Assembly: GCF_017751145.1 (NCBI RefSeq)
Contig: NZ_CP046640.1
Location: 2,026,137 to 2,090,136 of the forward strand
Reading direction: 5' to 3'
Length of the DNA stretch: 64,000 nt
Source of the DNA: Iocasia fonsfrigidae
Lineage (GTDB): Bacteria; Bacillota; Halanaerobiia; Halanaerobiales; DTU029
In this document: one piece after another, positions 45,150-53,339 of the stretch
Layout: the number at the start of each line of letters is the position of its first letter
How positions within the stretch are numbered: position 1 is the stretch's first letter
Notes under the pieces: generated by a model
Databases searched by the model: none
Seen by the model: only the letters and a program-made list of their open reading frames with translations
What the model was told of the DNA's origin: nothing
Translations under genes and position numbers: made by a program

Positions 45150-45974
45150 ATGGACTATAAGCTACACATTATAATGATTTTGCTTTTGATCTGCTTAATG
45201 TCTACACTTGTTCTGGCAAATACCTATACTACATATACCATAAAAAAGGGGGATACCTTATCACTTATTGCTAATAGTTTTAATATTAAAACAGAAGAAA
45301 TAATCAAAATAAACAATATAAAAAATCCAGATTTGATATTAGTGGGAGAAAAAATACGTATTCCGTCAGAAGGGATAAAATATACAGTAAAATCAGGTGA
45401 TTCACTCTGGAAAATAGCCCAATCTTTCAAAGTTAAACTCCAACAAATAATTAATCTAAACCGTATTACTAAACCAGGTATAATCTATACTGGACAGGAA
45501 TTAATCATTCCTGTTTCAAATGATAGGACAAGGTATCAACTTGCTTCACGTGCAAAGAGTATCAATTATATCTGGCCTGTACAAGGTAGGATATCCTCTG
45601 AATATGGCTGGCGGATTCACCCTATAAGGAAAAAAAGAGAATTCCATACAGGTTTAGATATAGCTGTTCCATATGGGACACCAGTTTATGCAGCTGAAGA
45701 TGGTATTGTTGAATTCAGCGGTCAGGCAGGTGGTTATGGAAAACTTGTTATTATTAGACATCTAGACAATAGCAAGACATACTATGGTCACAATCTGCTT
45801 CTTAAAGTTAATAAAGGTGATCGGGTAAAGCAGGGTAAAGTAATTGCCTTAAGTGGTAATAGTGGTACTTCTACAGGTCCACACCTCCATTTTGAAATAA
45901 GGATTAATAATAAACACTGCAATCCACTGCAATACCTCAATAAAAGATATCTTAATAATGGATTCAAAATTTGA
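45150..45974 (+). CDS. LysM-M23 peptidoglycan endopeptidase
   Basis: 274 residues from ATG 45150 (GATGGGGGT upstream; the earlier in-frame GTG 45132 lacks a site). A signal/anchor helix is followed by two LysM repeats (YTIKKGDTLSLIANSF; YTVKSGDSLWKIAQSF) and an M23 domain. The zinc motifs HTGLDIAVP and GPHLHFEIR are complete, so it should cut peptide cross-links. The position beside ribU is not functional; it fits the series of LysM hydrolases in this window. Confidence 0.92.
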   Translation: MDYKLHIIMILLLICLMSTLVLANTYTTYTIKKGDTLSLIANSFNIKTEEIIKINNIKNPDLILVGEKIRIPSEGIKYTVKSGDSLWKIAQSFKVKLQQIINLNRITKPGIIYTGQELIIPVSNDRTRYQLASRAKSINYIWPVQGRISSEYGWRIHPIRKKREFHTGLDIAVPYGTPVYAAEDGIVEFSGQAGGYGKLVIIRHLDNSKTYYGHNLLLKVNKGDRVKQGKVIALSGNSGTSTGPHLHFEIRINNKHCNPLQYLNKRYLNNGFKI

Positions 45975-45985
45975 AAGGGGTTAAG

Positions 45986-46189
45986 ATGAATACTGAAAAA
46001 AAAATAGATGAAATAATTAATTTTATTAGATTACACCCAGAGTCCACAGCCAGTCAGGCCATAATGAGACGTTTTTTAATTAATAAAAACAAATTTGAAA
46101 CCAGTACCGAGATTAGTTTTGAATTGAAAAATATCTTACAGGAAAAGGGAAATGATGAGATAGACTTTTGTTATTACCTGGTTAAATAA
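45986..46189 (+). CDS. Small hypothetical protein
   Basis: 67 residues from ATG 45986 (AAAGGGG upstream). A helical protein with a basic middle (QAIMRRFLINKNKF). Not recognised. It starts 11 bases after the LysM-M23 gene and ends 66 bases before a promoter, so it is probably the end of that transcription unit. Confidence 0.5.
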   Translation: MNTEKKIDEIINFIRLHPESTASQAIMRRFLINKNKFETSTEISFELKNILQEKGNDEIDFCYYLVK

Positions 46190-46193
46190 AAAT

Positions 46194-46222
46194 TTGACAA
46201 ATATATCTCACTCTTATAAAAT
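46194..46222 (+). promoter_or_regulatory. Promoter of the MBL/trmL pair
   Basis: TTGACA (46194-46199), 17-base spacer, TAAAAT (46217-46222). It lies 33 bases upstream of the MBL gene start. Confidence 0.65.
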
Positions 46223-46255
46223 TTCTTATATATAATAAAGAGTGGGGTTGATTTT

Positions 46256-47017
46256 TTGAAAATTACTTTTTTAGGGACAGGGACCTCACATGGGGTTCCT
46301 GTAATTGGTTGTAATTGTGATATCTGTCTGTCAGATGATCCAAAAAATAAGAGAAATCGTTCTTCTGTTTATATACAATTTGATGATTTGAACCTACTTA
46401 TTGACACACCACCTGAATTGCGCCTTGGACTACTAAAAAATAATATTTCTCAGGTTAATGCAGTATTATATACTCATCCACATGCTGACCATCTGATGGG
46501 CTTTGATGATATTCGTGCTTTAAACATGATTAATAATAAAACAATGCCCTGTTATGGCAACAATTATACTATTAAAGAAATAAAAACTGTTTTTTCTTAT
46601 ATTAATCACAATATACAGCAAGGTGGGGGTATACCTGATGTAAGGCTTATTACAATTAACTCTAATTTTTTAATTAAAGATAAAGAGGTTTATCCACTAC
46701 CAGTAAAGCATGGCAAACTGGATATCTACGGCTACAGGATTGAAAACATGGCTTATATAACTGATTGTAGTTTTATTCCAGAAGCAACCTTTAAGCAGCT
46801 TAAAGGGATTGACCTTGTCATACTGGGTGCCTTAAGATACCGACCTCATTCTACACATATGAATATTGAACAGGCAATTAAGACTATTAAAAAACTCAAT
46901 GTATCCAGAGCCTATCTGACACATCTTTCACATGAAATTGAACATAATAAGGTATCCAGAGAACTACCTGAGAATATATTTCTTGCTTATGATGGTTTAA
47001 TAGTAGAGGTTGAATAG
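46256..47017 (+). CDS. MBL-fold phosphoribosyl cyclic phosphodiesterase-like hydrolase (PhnP type)
   Basis: 253 residues from TTG 46256. The metallo-beta-lactamase motif HxHxDH is present (YTHPHADHLMGFDDI) with later His ligands (LTHLSHEIEHN). The N-terminal GTGTSHGVPVIGCNCDIC contains the extra Cys motif seen in PhnP-like members. The broader family includes cyclic phosphodiesterases; the actual substrate is unknown. It is immediately upstream of trmL. Confidence 0.82.
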   Translation: MKITFLGTGTSHGVPVIGCNCDICLSDDPKNKRNRSSVYIQFDDLNLLIDTPPELRLGLLKNNISQVNAVLYTHPHADHLMGFDDIRALNMINNKTMPCYGNNYTIKEIKTVFSYINHNIQQGGGIPDVRLITINSNFLIKDKEVYPLPVKHGKLDIYGYRIENMAYITDCSFIPEATFKQLKGIDLVILGALRYRPHSTHMNIEQAIKTIKKLNVSRAYLTHLSHEIEHNKVSRELPENIFLAYDGLIVEVE

Positions 47018-47039
47018 AGGAGGAAAGGGAGGAATAGTA

Positions 47040-47522
47040 ATGAATATTGTACTTGTAGAACCTGAAATACCACAGAATACTGGTAATATAGCCAGAACAT
47101 GTGCAGTTACTAATAGTAGTTTATATCTGGTAAAGCCCCTGGGTTTCTCAACAGAGGATAAATACCTTAAAAGGGCTGGTCTGGATTACTGGGACAAAGT
47201 AGATGTATATTACTATGATTCTATTTTTGATTTAATCGCTGATTATAATGATAGCTCCTTTTATTTTGCCAGTACCAAAGCACCTCAAAGCTATGATCAG
47301 GTTATCTATAAAAATAATGATTTTCTAGTATTTGGTAAAGAAACAGCTGGTCTACCGGAGTCTTTGTTAAAAAAATATCTTGATTATACTATTCGTATAC
47401 CGATGGGAAATGAGCTTCGTTCACTTAATCTAGCAAACTCTGTGGCTATTATATTATATGAAGGGTTGCGCCAACTCAATTTCCCATCTTTAGTAAATAA
47501 CGGTTTATTGAGAAATAATTAA
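47040..47522 (+). CDS. trmL: tRNA (cytidine(34)-2'-O)-methyltransferase TrmL
   Basis: 160 residues from ATG 47040 (AGGGAGGAAT upstream; the TTG at 47010 is a longer in-frame alternative without a usable site). The SPOUT fold is clear: MNIVLVEPEIPQNTGNIART, FGKETAGLPESLL and RIPMGNELRSLNLANSVAI (knotted SAM-binding loop). It methylates the wobble ribose of tRNA-Leu isoacceptors. Coupled to the MBL gene by close spacing. Confidence 0.94.
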   Translation: MNIVLVEPEIPQNTGNIARTCAVTNSSLYLVKPLGFSTEDKYLKRAGLDYWDKVDVYYYDSIFDLIADYNDSSFYFASTKAPQSYDQVIYKNNDFLVFGKETAGLPESLLKKYLDYTIRIPMGNELRSLNLANSVAIILYEGLRQLNFPSLVNNGLLRNN

Positions 47523-47638
47523 TGAAAATATAGGCTTTTTAAGAAATAAAATTATATAATTTTATTATATAAGGAGGACTTTTAGCTTATCATGTAGAAC
47601 TCTATTATGATTAGATTATTTATTCTGGGAGGAAAGTT

Positions 47639-48664
47639 ATGAAAAAGAGGTCATTGGTCTTTATATTACTTATATTTTTAACTTTACAATCAGCAATTTT
47701 TTTTCATGTTCATGCCTTTAAAACAGAATTAGGGGACAGGGGGACAGGGGTCAAGGAAGTACAGCAGTATTTATTTAACCTTGGTTATGATGTCAGTGTT
47801 GATGGAATATATGGAAATCAGACTAAAATTATTGTTAAGGATTTTCAGTATAATAACGGACTTAAGGTAGATGGTGTTGTCGGTGATAATACCTTTAAAT
47901 TATTAAAAGAAGTATGCAAAAATATAAACTATACAGTAAAAAAAGGTGATACTTTATCAACAATTGCTGTTAACTATAATGTATCTATAGCTGATATTAA
48001 GAGAATCAACAACTTAAAATCTGATTTAATAACTATAAATCAGGAATTAATTATTCCCAAGACCGGTATAGGTGGTGGAGATGATAATAAACTTTATTCT
48101 ACGATCTACCATGTGGTAGAACGGGGGGACAGCCTGTATACCATATCTAAAAGGTATGGTGTTGATATACAAACAATTAAATTGGCCAATAAATTAACAA
48201 CAGACCTGATAGTAATTGGCCAGACTATTGTTATACCATATAACAAAGCAAATAATAATGAACCCTTTAAATTAACAAAGGGTGCTTTAATCTGGCCTGT
48301 TTTAGGCAGAATATCTTCTGGATATGGATATAGAATTCATCCTATCAGAAAAACAAGACACTTCCATGGTGGTATTGATATAGCTATACCACTAGGCACT
48401 AAAATATATGCAGCTGCCAGTGGAAAAATAGTACAGAGTGGTTATTATAACGGCTTTGGTAAGACTATTATTATTGACCATGGTAATAATATTAGAACAC
48501 TTTATGCCCATAATTCAAGATTATTGGTAAGAACAGGTGCTAAAGTAACAGTCGGACAGGTTATTGCTCTATCTGGTAGTACCGGGACCAGTACAGGACC
48601 ACATCTTGATTTTCGAATATATAATAATGAAAAAACAGTTAATCCATTAAATTTCTTACCTTAA
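47639..48664 (+). CDS. PG-binding/LysM/M23 peptidoglycan endopeptidase
   Basis: 341 residues. Signal peptide (about 1-27), a peptidoglycan-binding-1 domain (about 32-86, GDRGTGVKEVQQYLFNLGY and DGVVGDNTFKLL), two LysM repeats (YTVKKGDTLSTIAVNY; HVVERGDSLYTISKRY), then an M23 domain with HGGIDIAIP and STGPHLDFRI. The last motif reads HLDF where most M23 enzymes have HLHF, so one zinc ligand of the HxH pair is an Asp here. That may lower or change activity. Confidence 0.88.
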   Translation: MKKRSLVFILLIFLTLQSAIFFHVHAFKTELGDRGTGVKEVQQYLFNLGYDVSVDGIYGNQTKIIVKDFQYNNGLKVDGVVGDNTFKLLKEVCKNINYTVKKGDTLSTIAVNYNVSIADIKRINNLKSDLITINQELIIPKTGIGGGDDNKLYSTIYHVVERGDSLYTISKRYGVDIQTIKLANKLTTDLIVIGQTIVIPYNKANNNEPFKLTKGALIWPVLGRISSGYGYRIHPIRKTRHFHGGIDIAIPLGTKIYAAASGKIVQSGYYNGFGKTIIIDHGNNIRTLYAHNSRLLVRTGAKVTVGQVIALSGSTGTSTGPHLDFRIYNNEKTVNPLNFLP

Positions 48665-48666
48665 AT

Positions 48667-48693
48667 AAAAAAAGAGCCGATCGGCTCTTTTTT
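48667..48693. terminator. Bidirectional terminator between M23 gene and minus-strand nrd genes
   Basis: A near-perfect palindrome: AAAAAAAGAGCC-GATC-GGCTCTTTTTT. It ends the + strand gene and the minus-strand nrd cluster. Confidence 0.9.
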
Positions 48694-48695
48694 AT

Positions 48696-48830
48696 TTAAT
48701 TATTTTGGTCTAATATTTTATCATATGTCCTACGATCCTTAAATTCTTCTTTTTTACCTTTATTCCATTGAGAAATAGGTGTCAGAAATCCAACAACTCT
48801 GGAATATATTTCACATTTTTGTCTCTGCAT
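48696..48830 (-). CDS. Detached glycyl-radical domain of anaerobic ribonucleotide reductase
   Basis: A 44-residue ORF with ATG at 48830 and a near-perfect Shine-Dalgarno (GGGAGGTGATT). Its centre, CEIYSRVVGFLTPISQWNKG followed by KKEEFKDRRTYD, matches the C-terminal glycyl-radical zone of class III NrdD (family pattern RV.G...PV..WN.GK..EF..R). Gly14 in RVVG is the expected radical Gly. The main NrdD at 49597-51636 ends before this segment, and nrdG lies between. The two pieces should join in trans, much as YfiD repairs pyruvate formate-lyase. Whether it is active is inference. Confidence 0.85.
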   Translation of the reverse strand: MQRQKCEIYSRVVGFLTPISQWNKGKKEEFKDRRTYDKILDQNN

Positions 48831-48901
48831 TATTAATCACCTCCCTATTTTTTTTAATTTTCACTTGACTTTCACTTGACATGGGACGTCTAAAATATTT
48901 T

Positions 48902-49600
48902 TTATTCTCTGATATATACCTTTTGAACATAAGGTGCTATTGTTTTTTGAAAATCCTCTAATTTATATAATGGAAAGCTTGTTATTCCCATTAATTTAGA
49001 ATTATAACATATATCAGCCTTGAAGTTTTGTATATAATATTTTTCAGCACCTTCAATTAACAGACCAATATCCTTAAAATCTTCATTTTCATGGAAACCA
49101 GGGACAACTGTTGTTCTGAACTCATAGTCAAGCCCGCTTTTTTGAATAATATTAATACTTTTTCTTATACTGCTAAGAAAATCAAACTTACTACCAGTAG
49201 TCTTAGGATACTTATCAAGTGATGACTTAATATCCATAGCAATATAATCCAATATACCTGCTTGAATTAAAGTTTCTAATATCTCTGGTTTGCTACCATT
49301 TGTATCCAGTTTTATTTTAAGCCCCAGTGTCCTTATCTCAGTGATAAATTCTTTTAAATCAGCTTGAATAGTTGGTTCACCACCAGTTATGCTGAGAGCA
49401 TCAATCAGACCCTTTCTTTTTTTAAGAAAAGACATGACTTTATTAACAGACAAATAACTTTCTTCATTACTATCAGCAGCAATTAATGATGGGTTATGAC
49501 AATAAGGGCAGCGGTAATTACATCCCTGTGTGAAGATGATAGTACTTATATAACCCGGGTAGTCAATTAAACTTGTTTTCTGTATCCCGCTGATTTTCAT
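48902..49600 (-). CDS. nrdG: Anaerobic ribonucleotide reductase activating protein NrdG
   Basis: 232 residues. A radical SAM activase with Cys27, Cys31 and Cys34 (CNYRCPYC) for the 4Fe-4S cluster. N-terminus SGIQKTSLIDYPGYISTIIF is typical of the NrdG/PflA-like group; SITGGEPT and IKLDTNGSKPE follow. It makes the glycyl radical on NrdD. It overlaps nrdD by 4 bases, and the separate glycyl-radical gene follows it by 71 bases. Confidence 0.93.
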   Translation of the reverse strand: MKISGIQKTSLIDYPGYISTIIFTQGCNYRCPYCHNPSLIAADSNEESYLSVNKVMSFLKKRKGLIDALSITGGEPTIQADLKEFITEIRTLGLKIKLDTNGSKPEILETLIQAGILDYIAMDIKSSLDKYPKTTGSKFDFLSSIRKSINIIQKSGLDYEFRTTVVPGFHENEDFKDIGLLIEGAEKYYIQNFKADICYNSKLMGITSFPLYKLEDFQKTIAPYVQKVYIRE

Positions 49601-51636
49601 ACAGAAACCCTGGTTTCTGCTTTAGAATAACCCTGTTCAGCATCACATTTTGGACAGTATTCATGTTCACCAGGCAAATAACCATGAACAGGACATATAC
49701 TAAAGGTTGGTGTAATAGTATAGTAAGGCAACTTAAAGTTTTCAGCAATTCTTTTAACTAGCAATTTAGTACTTCCAGTTGATGGCAGATGTTCTCCTAA
49801 AAAGCCGTGTAAAACAGTTCCACCAGTATATTTTGTCTGTAATTCATCCTGTAGTTCTAGGGCTGTAAAAATATCATCTGTATAAGCAACAGGTAAATGG
49901 GTAGAATTTGTATAATAAGGGTTTGCCCCTTCACTGGATACCCTATCTTCATTAGCGGCTATAATACTACTGCCGAACCTCTCTTTATCAAGTTTAGCAA
50001 ACCTATATGAAGTTCCTTCAGCAGGGGTTGCTTCTAAATTGTACATATTCCCTGTGTCTTCCTGGTAACTTACCATTCTTTCTCTCATATAGTCCATTAC
50101 CCTGGAGGCAAATTCCAGACCAGCAGTACTTCCAATATCTTTATCCATAAAATTAATCAGGGCTTCATTCATTCCATTGATACCAATTGTATTAAAATGA
50201 TTTTGCCAGTAATCACCAAAACGCTGTTTTATATCCCTTAAGTAAAATTGTGAGTATGGATACAACCCTGTTTGTGTAAATCTCTCCAGGATTTTTCTCT
50301 TTATCTCCAGGCTATCACGTGCTACATCCATTAAATGGGCTACCCTATCAATAAAATCTTTTTCACTACTAGCAAGATAGCCAATCCTGGGTAGATTTAA
50401 GGTAACAACACCAATACTCCCGGTCATTGGATTAGCACCGAAGAGACCACCACCGCGTTTTCTTAATTCACGGTTATCCAACCTTAATCGACAGCACATA
50501 GAACGGGCATCTTCAGGGCTCATGTCGGAATTAATGAAGTTTGAAAAATAGGGGATACCATATTTCGCTGTCATTTCCCAGATTGGTTCATAGAGTTCAT
50601 TATCCCAGTTAAAATCAGCTGTAATATTATAAGTTGGAATTGGAAAAGAAAACACCCTCCCTTTGGCATCACCTTCCAGCATTACTTCTGCAAAGGCCTT
50701 ATTAAGCATATCCATTTCATCCTGAAAATCTCCTAAAGTCTTATCAACAGGCTTACCTCCAATAATTGCCTGTTGATCAGCAATAGCAGGTGAGGGTTGA
50801 AGATCCATAGTTATATTGGTAAAAGGAGTTTGAAAACCAACCCTTGTCGGTACATTCATATTATATATAAATTCCTGAATACACTGCTTTACTTCATTAT
50901 AAGCTAAATTATCATAATAAATAAAAGGGGCTAGATAAGTATCAAAATTAGCAAATGCCTGGGCGCCAGCAGCTTCTCCCTGTAAGGTATAAAAGAAATT
51001 AACAATCTGTCCCAGAGCAGTCCTGAAATGGCGAGGGGGTTTACTCTCTACTTTGGTAGCCACCCCACCAAAACCGGTTAATAATAAATCATGTAAGTCC
51101 CAACCACAACAATAGACTGATAAATTACTCAGGTCATGTATGTGTAGATCCCCATTACTATGTAGATCACGTATTTCCTTTGGATATATTTTGTTTAACC
51201 AGTATTGACTAGTTATTTCAGAGGAAATATGGTTATTAAGCCCCTGTAAGGAAAAACCCATATTACTATTTTCATTTACCTTCCAGTTGCTTTTATCCAG
51301 ATAACTGCTGATTACATTCATAGCATCACTAAATAATTTTTTGGTATCCCTTAATTCTGCATGCTGTTCCCTGTATAAAATATATGCCTTGGCAATATCA
51401 GCATAGCCTTTTTCAATAAGTATCTTTTCGACTAAATCCTGTATTTGTTCAACATTTGGTATGCCACCATCTTTGTAAAATATGTTTAAATATGAGAGTA
51501 CTTCCTGGGTTATTTCTCTGCTTATTTCTTTATTATCCTGCCCAACAGCTTTTGTTGCTTTTAATACTGCATTTTCAATCTTTTTTTCATCAAAATCAAC
51601 CTTCCGACCATCACGTTTCTTAATAAATTCAATCAT
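49597..51636 (-). CDS. nrdD: Anaerobic ribonucleoside-triphosphate reductase core (NrdD, lacking the C-terminal glycyl segment)
   Basis: 679 residues. An ATP-cone (1-90, FIKKRDGRKVDFDEKKIENAV) is followed by the ten-stranded barrel with NGDLHIHDLSN, VYCCGWDL (active-site Cys), LNLPRIG and NPYYTNSTHLPV. It ends with part of the zinc site (SICPVHGYLPGEHEYCPKC) and an unusual tail KAETRVSV. The glycyl-radical segment that normally follows is missing here and is encoded separately. The promoter region carries two NrdR boxes. Confidence 0.93.
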   Translation of the reverse strand: MIEFIKKRDGRKVDFDEKKIENAVLKATKAVGQDNKEISREITQEVLSYLNIFYKDGGIPNVEQIQDLVEKILIEKGYADIAKAYILYREQHAELRDTKKLFSDAMNVISSYLDKSNWKVNENSNMGFSLQGLNNHISSEITSQYWLNKIYPKEIRDLHSNGDLHIHDLSNLSVYCCGWDLHDLLLTGFGGVATKVESKPPRHFRTALGQIVNFFYTLQGEAAGAQAFANFDTYLAPFIYYDNLAYNEVKQCIQEFIYNMNVPTRVGFQTPFTNITMDLQPSPAIADQQAIIGGKPVDKTLGDFQDEMDMLNKAFAEVMLEGDAKGRVFSFPIPTYNITADFNWDNELYEPIWEMTAKYGIPYFSNFINSDMSPEDARSMCCRLRLDNRELRKRGGGLFGANPMTGSIGVVTLNLPRIGYLASSEKDFIDRVAHLMDVARDSLEIKRKILERFTQTGLYPYSQFYLRDIKQRFGDYWQNHFNTIGINGMNEALINFMDKDIGSTAGLEFASRVMDYMRERMVSYQEDTGNMYNLEATPAEGTSYRFAKLDKERFGSSIIAANEDRVSSEGANPYYTNSTHLPVAYTDDIFTALELQDELQTKYTGGTVLHGFLGEHLPSTGSTKLLVKRIAENFKLPYYTITPTFSICPVHGYLPGEHEYCPKCDAEQGYSKAETRVSV

Positions 51637-51650
51637 AAAAAACCTCCCAA

Positions 51651-51696
51651 AACAATATATTGTGTTATTTAAAATTAATGATACTATATATTGTAT
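51651..51696 (-). promoter_or_regulatory. Pair of NrdR boxes upstream of nrdD
   Basis: Box 1 AACAATATATTGTGTT (51651-51666) and box 2 ATACTATATATTGTAT (51681-51696). The cores ACAATATATTGT and ACTATATATTGT are 31 bases apart, the spacing used by NrdR repressors (about three helical turns). It implies NrdR-controlled dNTP synthesis of the nrdD/nrdG/glycyl-domain unit. Confidence 0.85.
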
Positions 51697-51833
51697 TATT
51701 CTACTTTTTTTAAAAAAATCCTGCTTTTATAAAATTATTTTTTGTTTTAAATATGAAAAACGATGTTATTTTGATATAATACTTAATATGAGCAAATTAT
51801 AGAGGATAAGAGATTATAACAGAAGGAAGGGAT

Positions 51834-52556
51834 ATGTTAATGAAGTTGAAATATATTTTTGGGCCTGTTTTATCAAGGAGATTAGGAAATTCTCTGGGAA
51901 TAGACCTTGTTCCCTATAAAACCTGTTCACTTGACTGTATTTATTGTGAATGTGGTAAGACCAATAATCTGACAGCCCGAAGAGAGGAGTATGTACCAAC
52001 AAAGGATGTAATTAATGAATTGAATAGATATCTTATTAATAAACCGGAAATTGATTATATCACATTTTCTGGTTCAGGTGAACCCCTTTTACATAATGGA
52101 ATAAAAAGAATCATTAATTATCTTAAAGATAATTATGATTATAAAATAGCCTTATTAACAAATGGGATTCATTTTATAGACAGGAATGTAATAGAAGAAG
52201 TTGAAAGGGTGGATTTAATCATACCATCTCTTGATGGCGTAACACAGGAGACCTTTATAAAAATAAATAGACCCCTTAAAAACATTTTTATAGATGATGT
52301 CATTGATAGTTTAATTAAATTGCGCAGTAATTTTAGTAATCAGATCTGGCTAGAAATCTTTATTATTCCTGGAATAAACGATAATAATGATGAACTTGTA
52401 AAATTTAAAGAGGTAATAAAGAAGATTAAGCCTGACCGGGTACAGCTCAATAGTCTGGATAGAATCGGTACCTTGAAAAATATTAAAAAGGCTTCAGAAA
52501 AGGAATTACAGTCAATTGCAGAACTTTTTGAAGGGAAAATTGATATAATTACTTAA
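51834..52556 (+). CDS. Radical SAM protein
   Basis: 240 residues. Radical SAM cluster CSLDCIYC (CxxxCxxC) with preceding GPVLSRRLGNSLGIDLVP, then ITFSGSGEPLLHNGI and LLTNG. The short length and N-terminal GNSLGIDL text match the COG0731-type (Fe-S oxidoreductase, related to TYW1) proteins of Firmicutes, whose substrate is unknown. ATG 51834 has GGAAGGGAT upstream. The tRNA promoter begins 7 bases after its stop. Confidence 0.83.
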   Translation: MLMKLKYIFGPVLSRRLGNSLGIDLVPYKTCSLDCIYCECGKTNNLTARREEYVPTKDVINELNRYLINKPEIDYITFSGSGEPLLHNGIKRIINYLKDNYDYKIALLTNGIHFIDRNVIEEVERVDLIIPSLDGVTQETFIKINRPLKNIFIDDVIDSLIKLRSNFSNQIWLEIFIIPGINDNNDELVKFKEVIKKIKPDRVQLNSLDRIGTLKNIKKASEKELQSIAELFEGKIDIIT

Positions 52557-52562
52557 AAAGCC

Positions 52563-52591
52563 TTGACAAAAAAAAACAAAGATGGTAAGAT
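52563..52591 (+). promoter_or_regulatory. Promoter of the tRNA cluster
   Basis: TTGACA (52563-52568), 17-base spacer, TAAGAT (52586-52591). tRNA-Lys starts 22 bases later. Confidence 0.8.
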
Positions 52592-52612
52592 AGTAATCGT
52601 TGTAATAAAGCA

Positions 52613-52688
52613 GGGCCATTAGCTCAGTCGGTAGAGCACCTGACTTTTAATCAGGGTGTCGGAGGTTCGATTCCTCCATGGCTCACCA
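52613..52688 (+). tRNA. tRNA-Lys (UUU)
   Basis: 76 bases. Acceptor stem GGGCCAT/ATGGCTC (one G-T), D arm AGCTCAGTCGGTAGAGC, anticodon arm CCTGA-CTTTTAA-TCAGG with anticodon TTT, T arm GGAGGTTCGATTCCTCC and encoded CCA. Confidence 0.97.
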
Positions 52689-52697
52689 ATATAATAG

Positions 52698-52774
52698 CGC
52701 GGGGTAGAGCAGTCTGGTAGCTCGTCAGGCTCATAACCTGGAGGCCGTCGGTTCAAATCCGGCCCCCGCAACCA
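52698..52774 (+). tRNA. Initiator tRNA-Met (CAU)
   Basis: 77 bases. Anticodon loop CTCATAA (anticodon CAT). Acceptor CGCGGGG pairs with CCCCGCA so that C1 faces A72, the unpaired end that marks bacterial initiator tRNA. CCA is encoded. The next base starts a duplicated segment (see tandem repeat). Confidence 0.93.
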
Positions 52775-52875
52775 TTATTTTCTTGTATGATTTTAGTTAA
52801 ATATGGAGTGCATGTGGTGCAACCATAATGTTCTTGTATGGTTTATTTAGATACGTAGTGCCTATGGTGCAACCA
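52768..52875 (+). repeat. Imperfect tandem repeat starting in the tRNA-fMet 3' end
   Basis: Unit 1 (52768-52818, 51 bases) begins with the last seven bases of the tRNA (GCAACCA) and is followed by a related unit 2 (52819-52868, 50 bases) and the first seven bases of a third (52869-52875). Shared text includes TTCTTGTATG and TAGTG-type blocks ending in GGTGCAACCA. It looks like a duplicated tRNA-downstream segment, with tRNA 3'-end copies. Confidence 0.75.
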
Positions 52876-52879
52876 AAAC

Positions 52880-53035
52880 AGAAGTAGGATGTAGGAAGTC
52901 GGAGATAAGATTGTATGCAAATACATTTTGCACAACCTTACTTACTAACAACTTTCAAATCCTCTTCATTTTGTAATAATCTTTAGAAGTATTAGTCTTT
53001 GGTTTCTTACATTCGACCTCTGACCCCTTACTTCC
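52880..53035. repeat. MITE-like element with imperfect inverted ends
   Basis: The first 30 bases (AGAAGTAGGATGTAGGAAGT, continuing to 52909) match the reverse complement of 53006-53035 at 20 of 30 positions. There is no ORF. G/A-rich GGAAGTCGGAG-type text like this is found in dispersed repeats of some Firmicutes. It fills the gap between tRNA-fMet and tRNA-Phe. Confidence 0.4.
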
Positions 53036-53040
53036 AAAAT

Positions 53041-53116
53041 GGTGAGATAGCTCAGTTGGTAGAGCAGTGGACTGAAAATCCACGTGTCGACAGTTCGATT
53101 CTGTCTCTCACCACCA
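53041..53116 (+). tRNA. tRNA-Phe (GAA)
   Basis: 76 bases. Acceptor stem GGTGAGA/TCTCACC, D arm AGCTCAGTTGGTAGAGC, anticodon loop CTGAAAA (anticodon GAA), T arm GACAGTTCGATTCTGTC, encoded CCA. Confidence 0.97.
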
Positions 53117-53339
53117 TCTTTATTTCTAGATTAATACAGATATATATTACTTGATCATACTTAAGCCGAAAGGCTTTTTTTAAGTTTACTGTTGAAAAAA
53201 TAAAATCATAATTACTGCGTATCAACAGATTTATCGAACATGTGATTAAGACTGTGAATCGGGAGGTATTAGCAGGAAATTACAAACTTATGGAGAAAGA
53301 AGAGATAGACTATCAATCAGCTGATAAAGAAAGTACCAT
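53117..53339. other. Intergenic region after the tRNA cluster
   Basis: 223 bases holding a terminator (AAGCC-GAAA-GGCTTTTTTT, 53163-53181) and a short open frame on + (53243-53343, read from a GTG, ending DYQSADKESTI) that lacks a ribosome binding site and overlaps the end of the recombinase. No RNA gene seen. Confidence 0.5.
53163..53181 (+). terminator. Terminator of the tRNA cluster
   Basis: AAGCC-GAAA-GGCTT followed by T residues: a stable GAAA tetraloop on a 5-bp stem. Confidence 0.8.

Noticed and set aside
48696-51636. The short glycyl-radical ORF as the frameshifted end of nrdD
   Set aside because: nrdG lies between the two and overlaps nrdD by 4 bases, so a single frameshift or sequencing error cannot create this order. 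The small ORF also has its own strong ribosome binding site.
52768-52875. CRISPR-like tandem repeat
   Set aside because: The units are contiguous without spacers, imperfect, and begin with the tRNA end.
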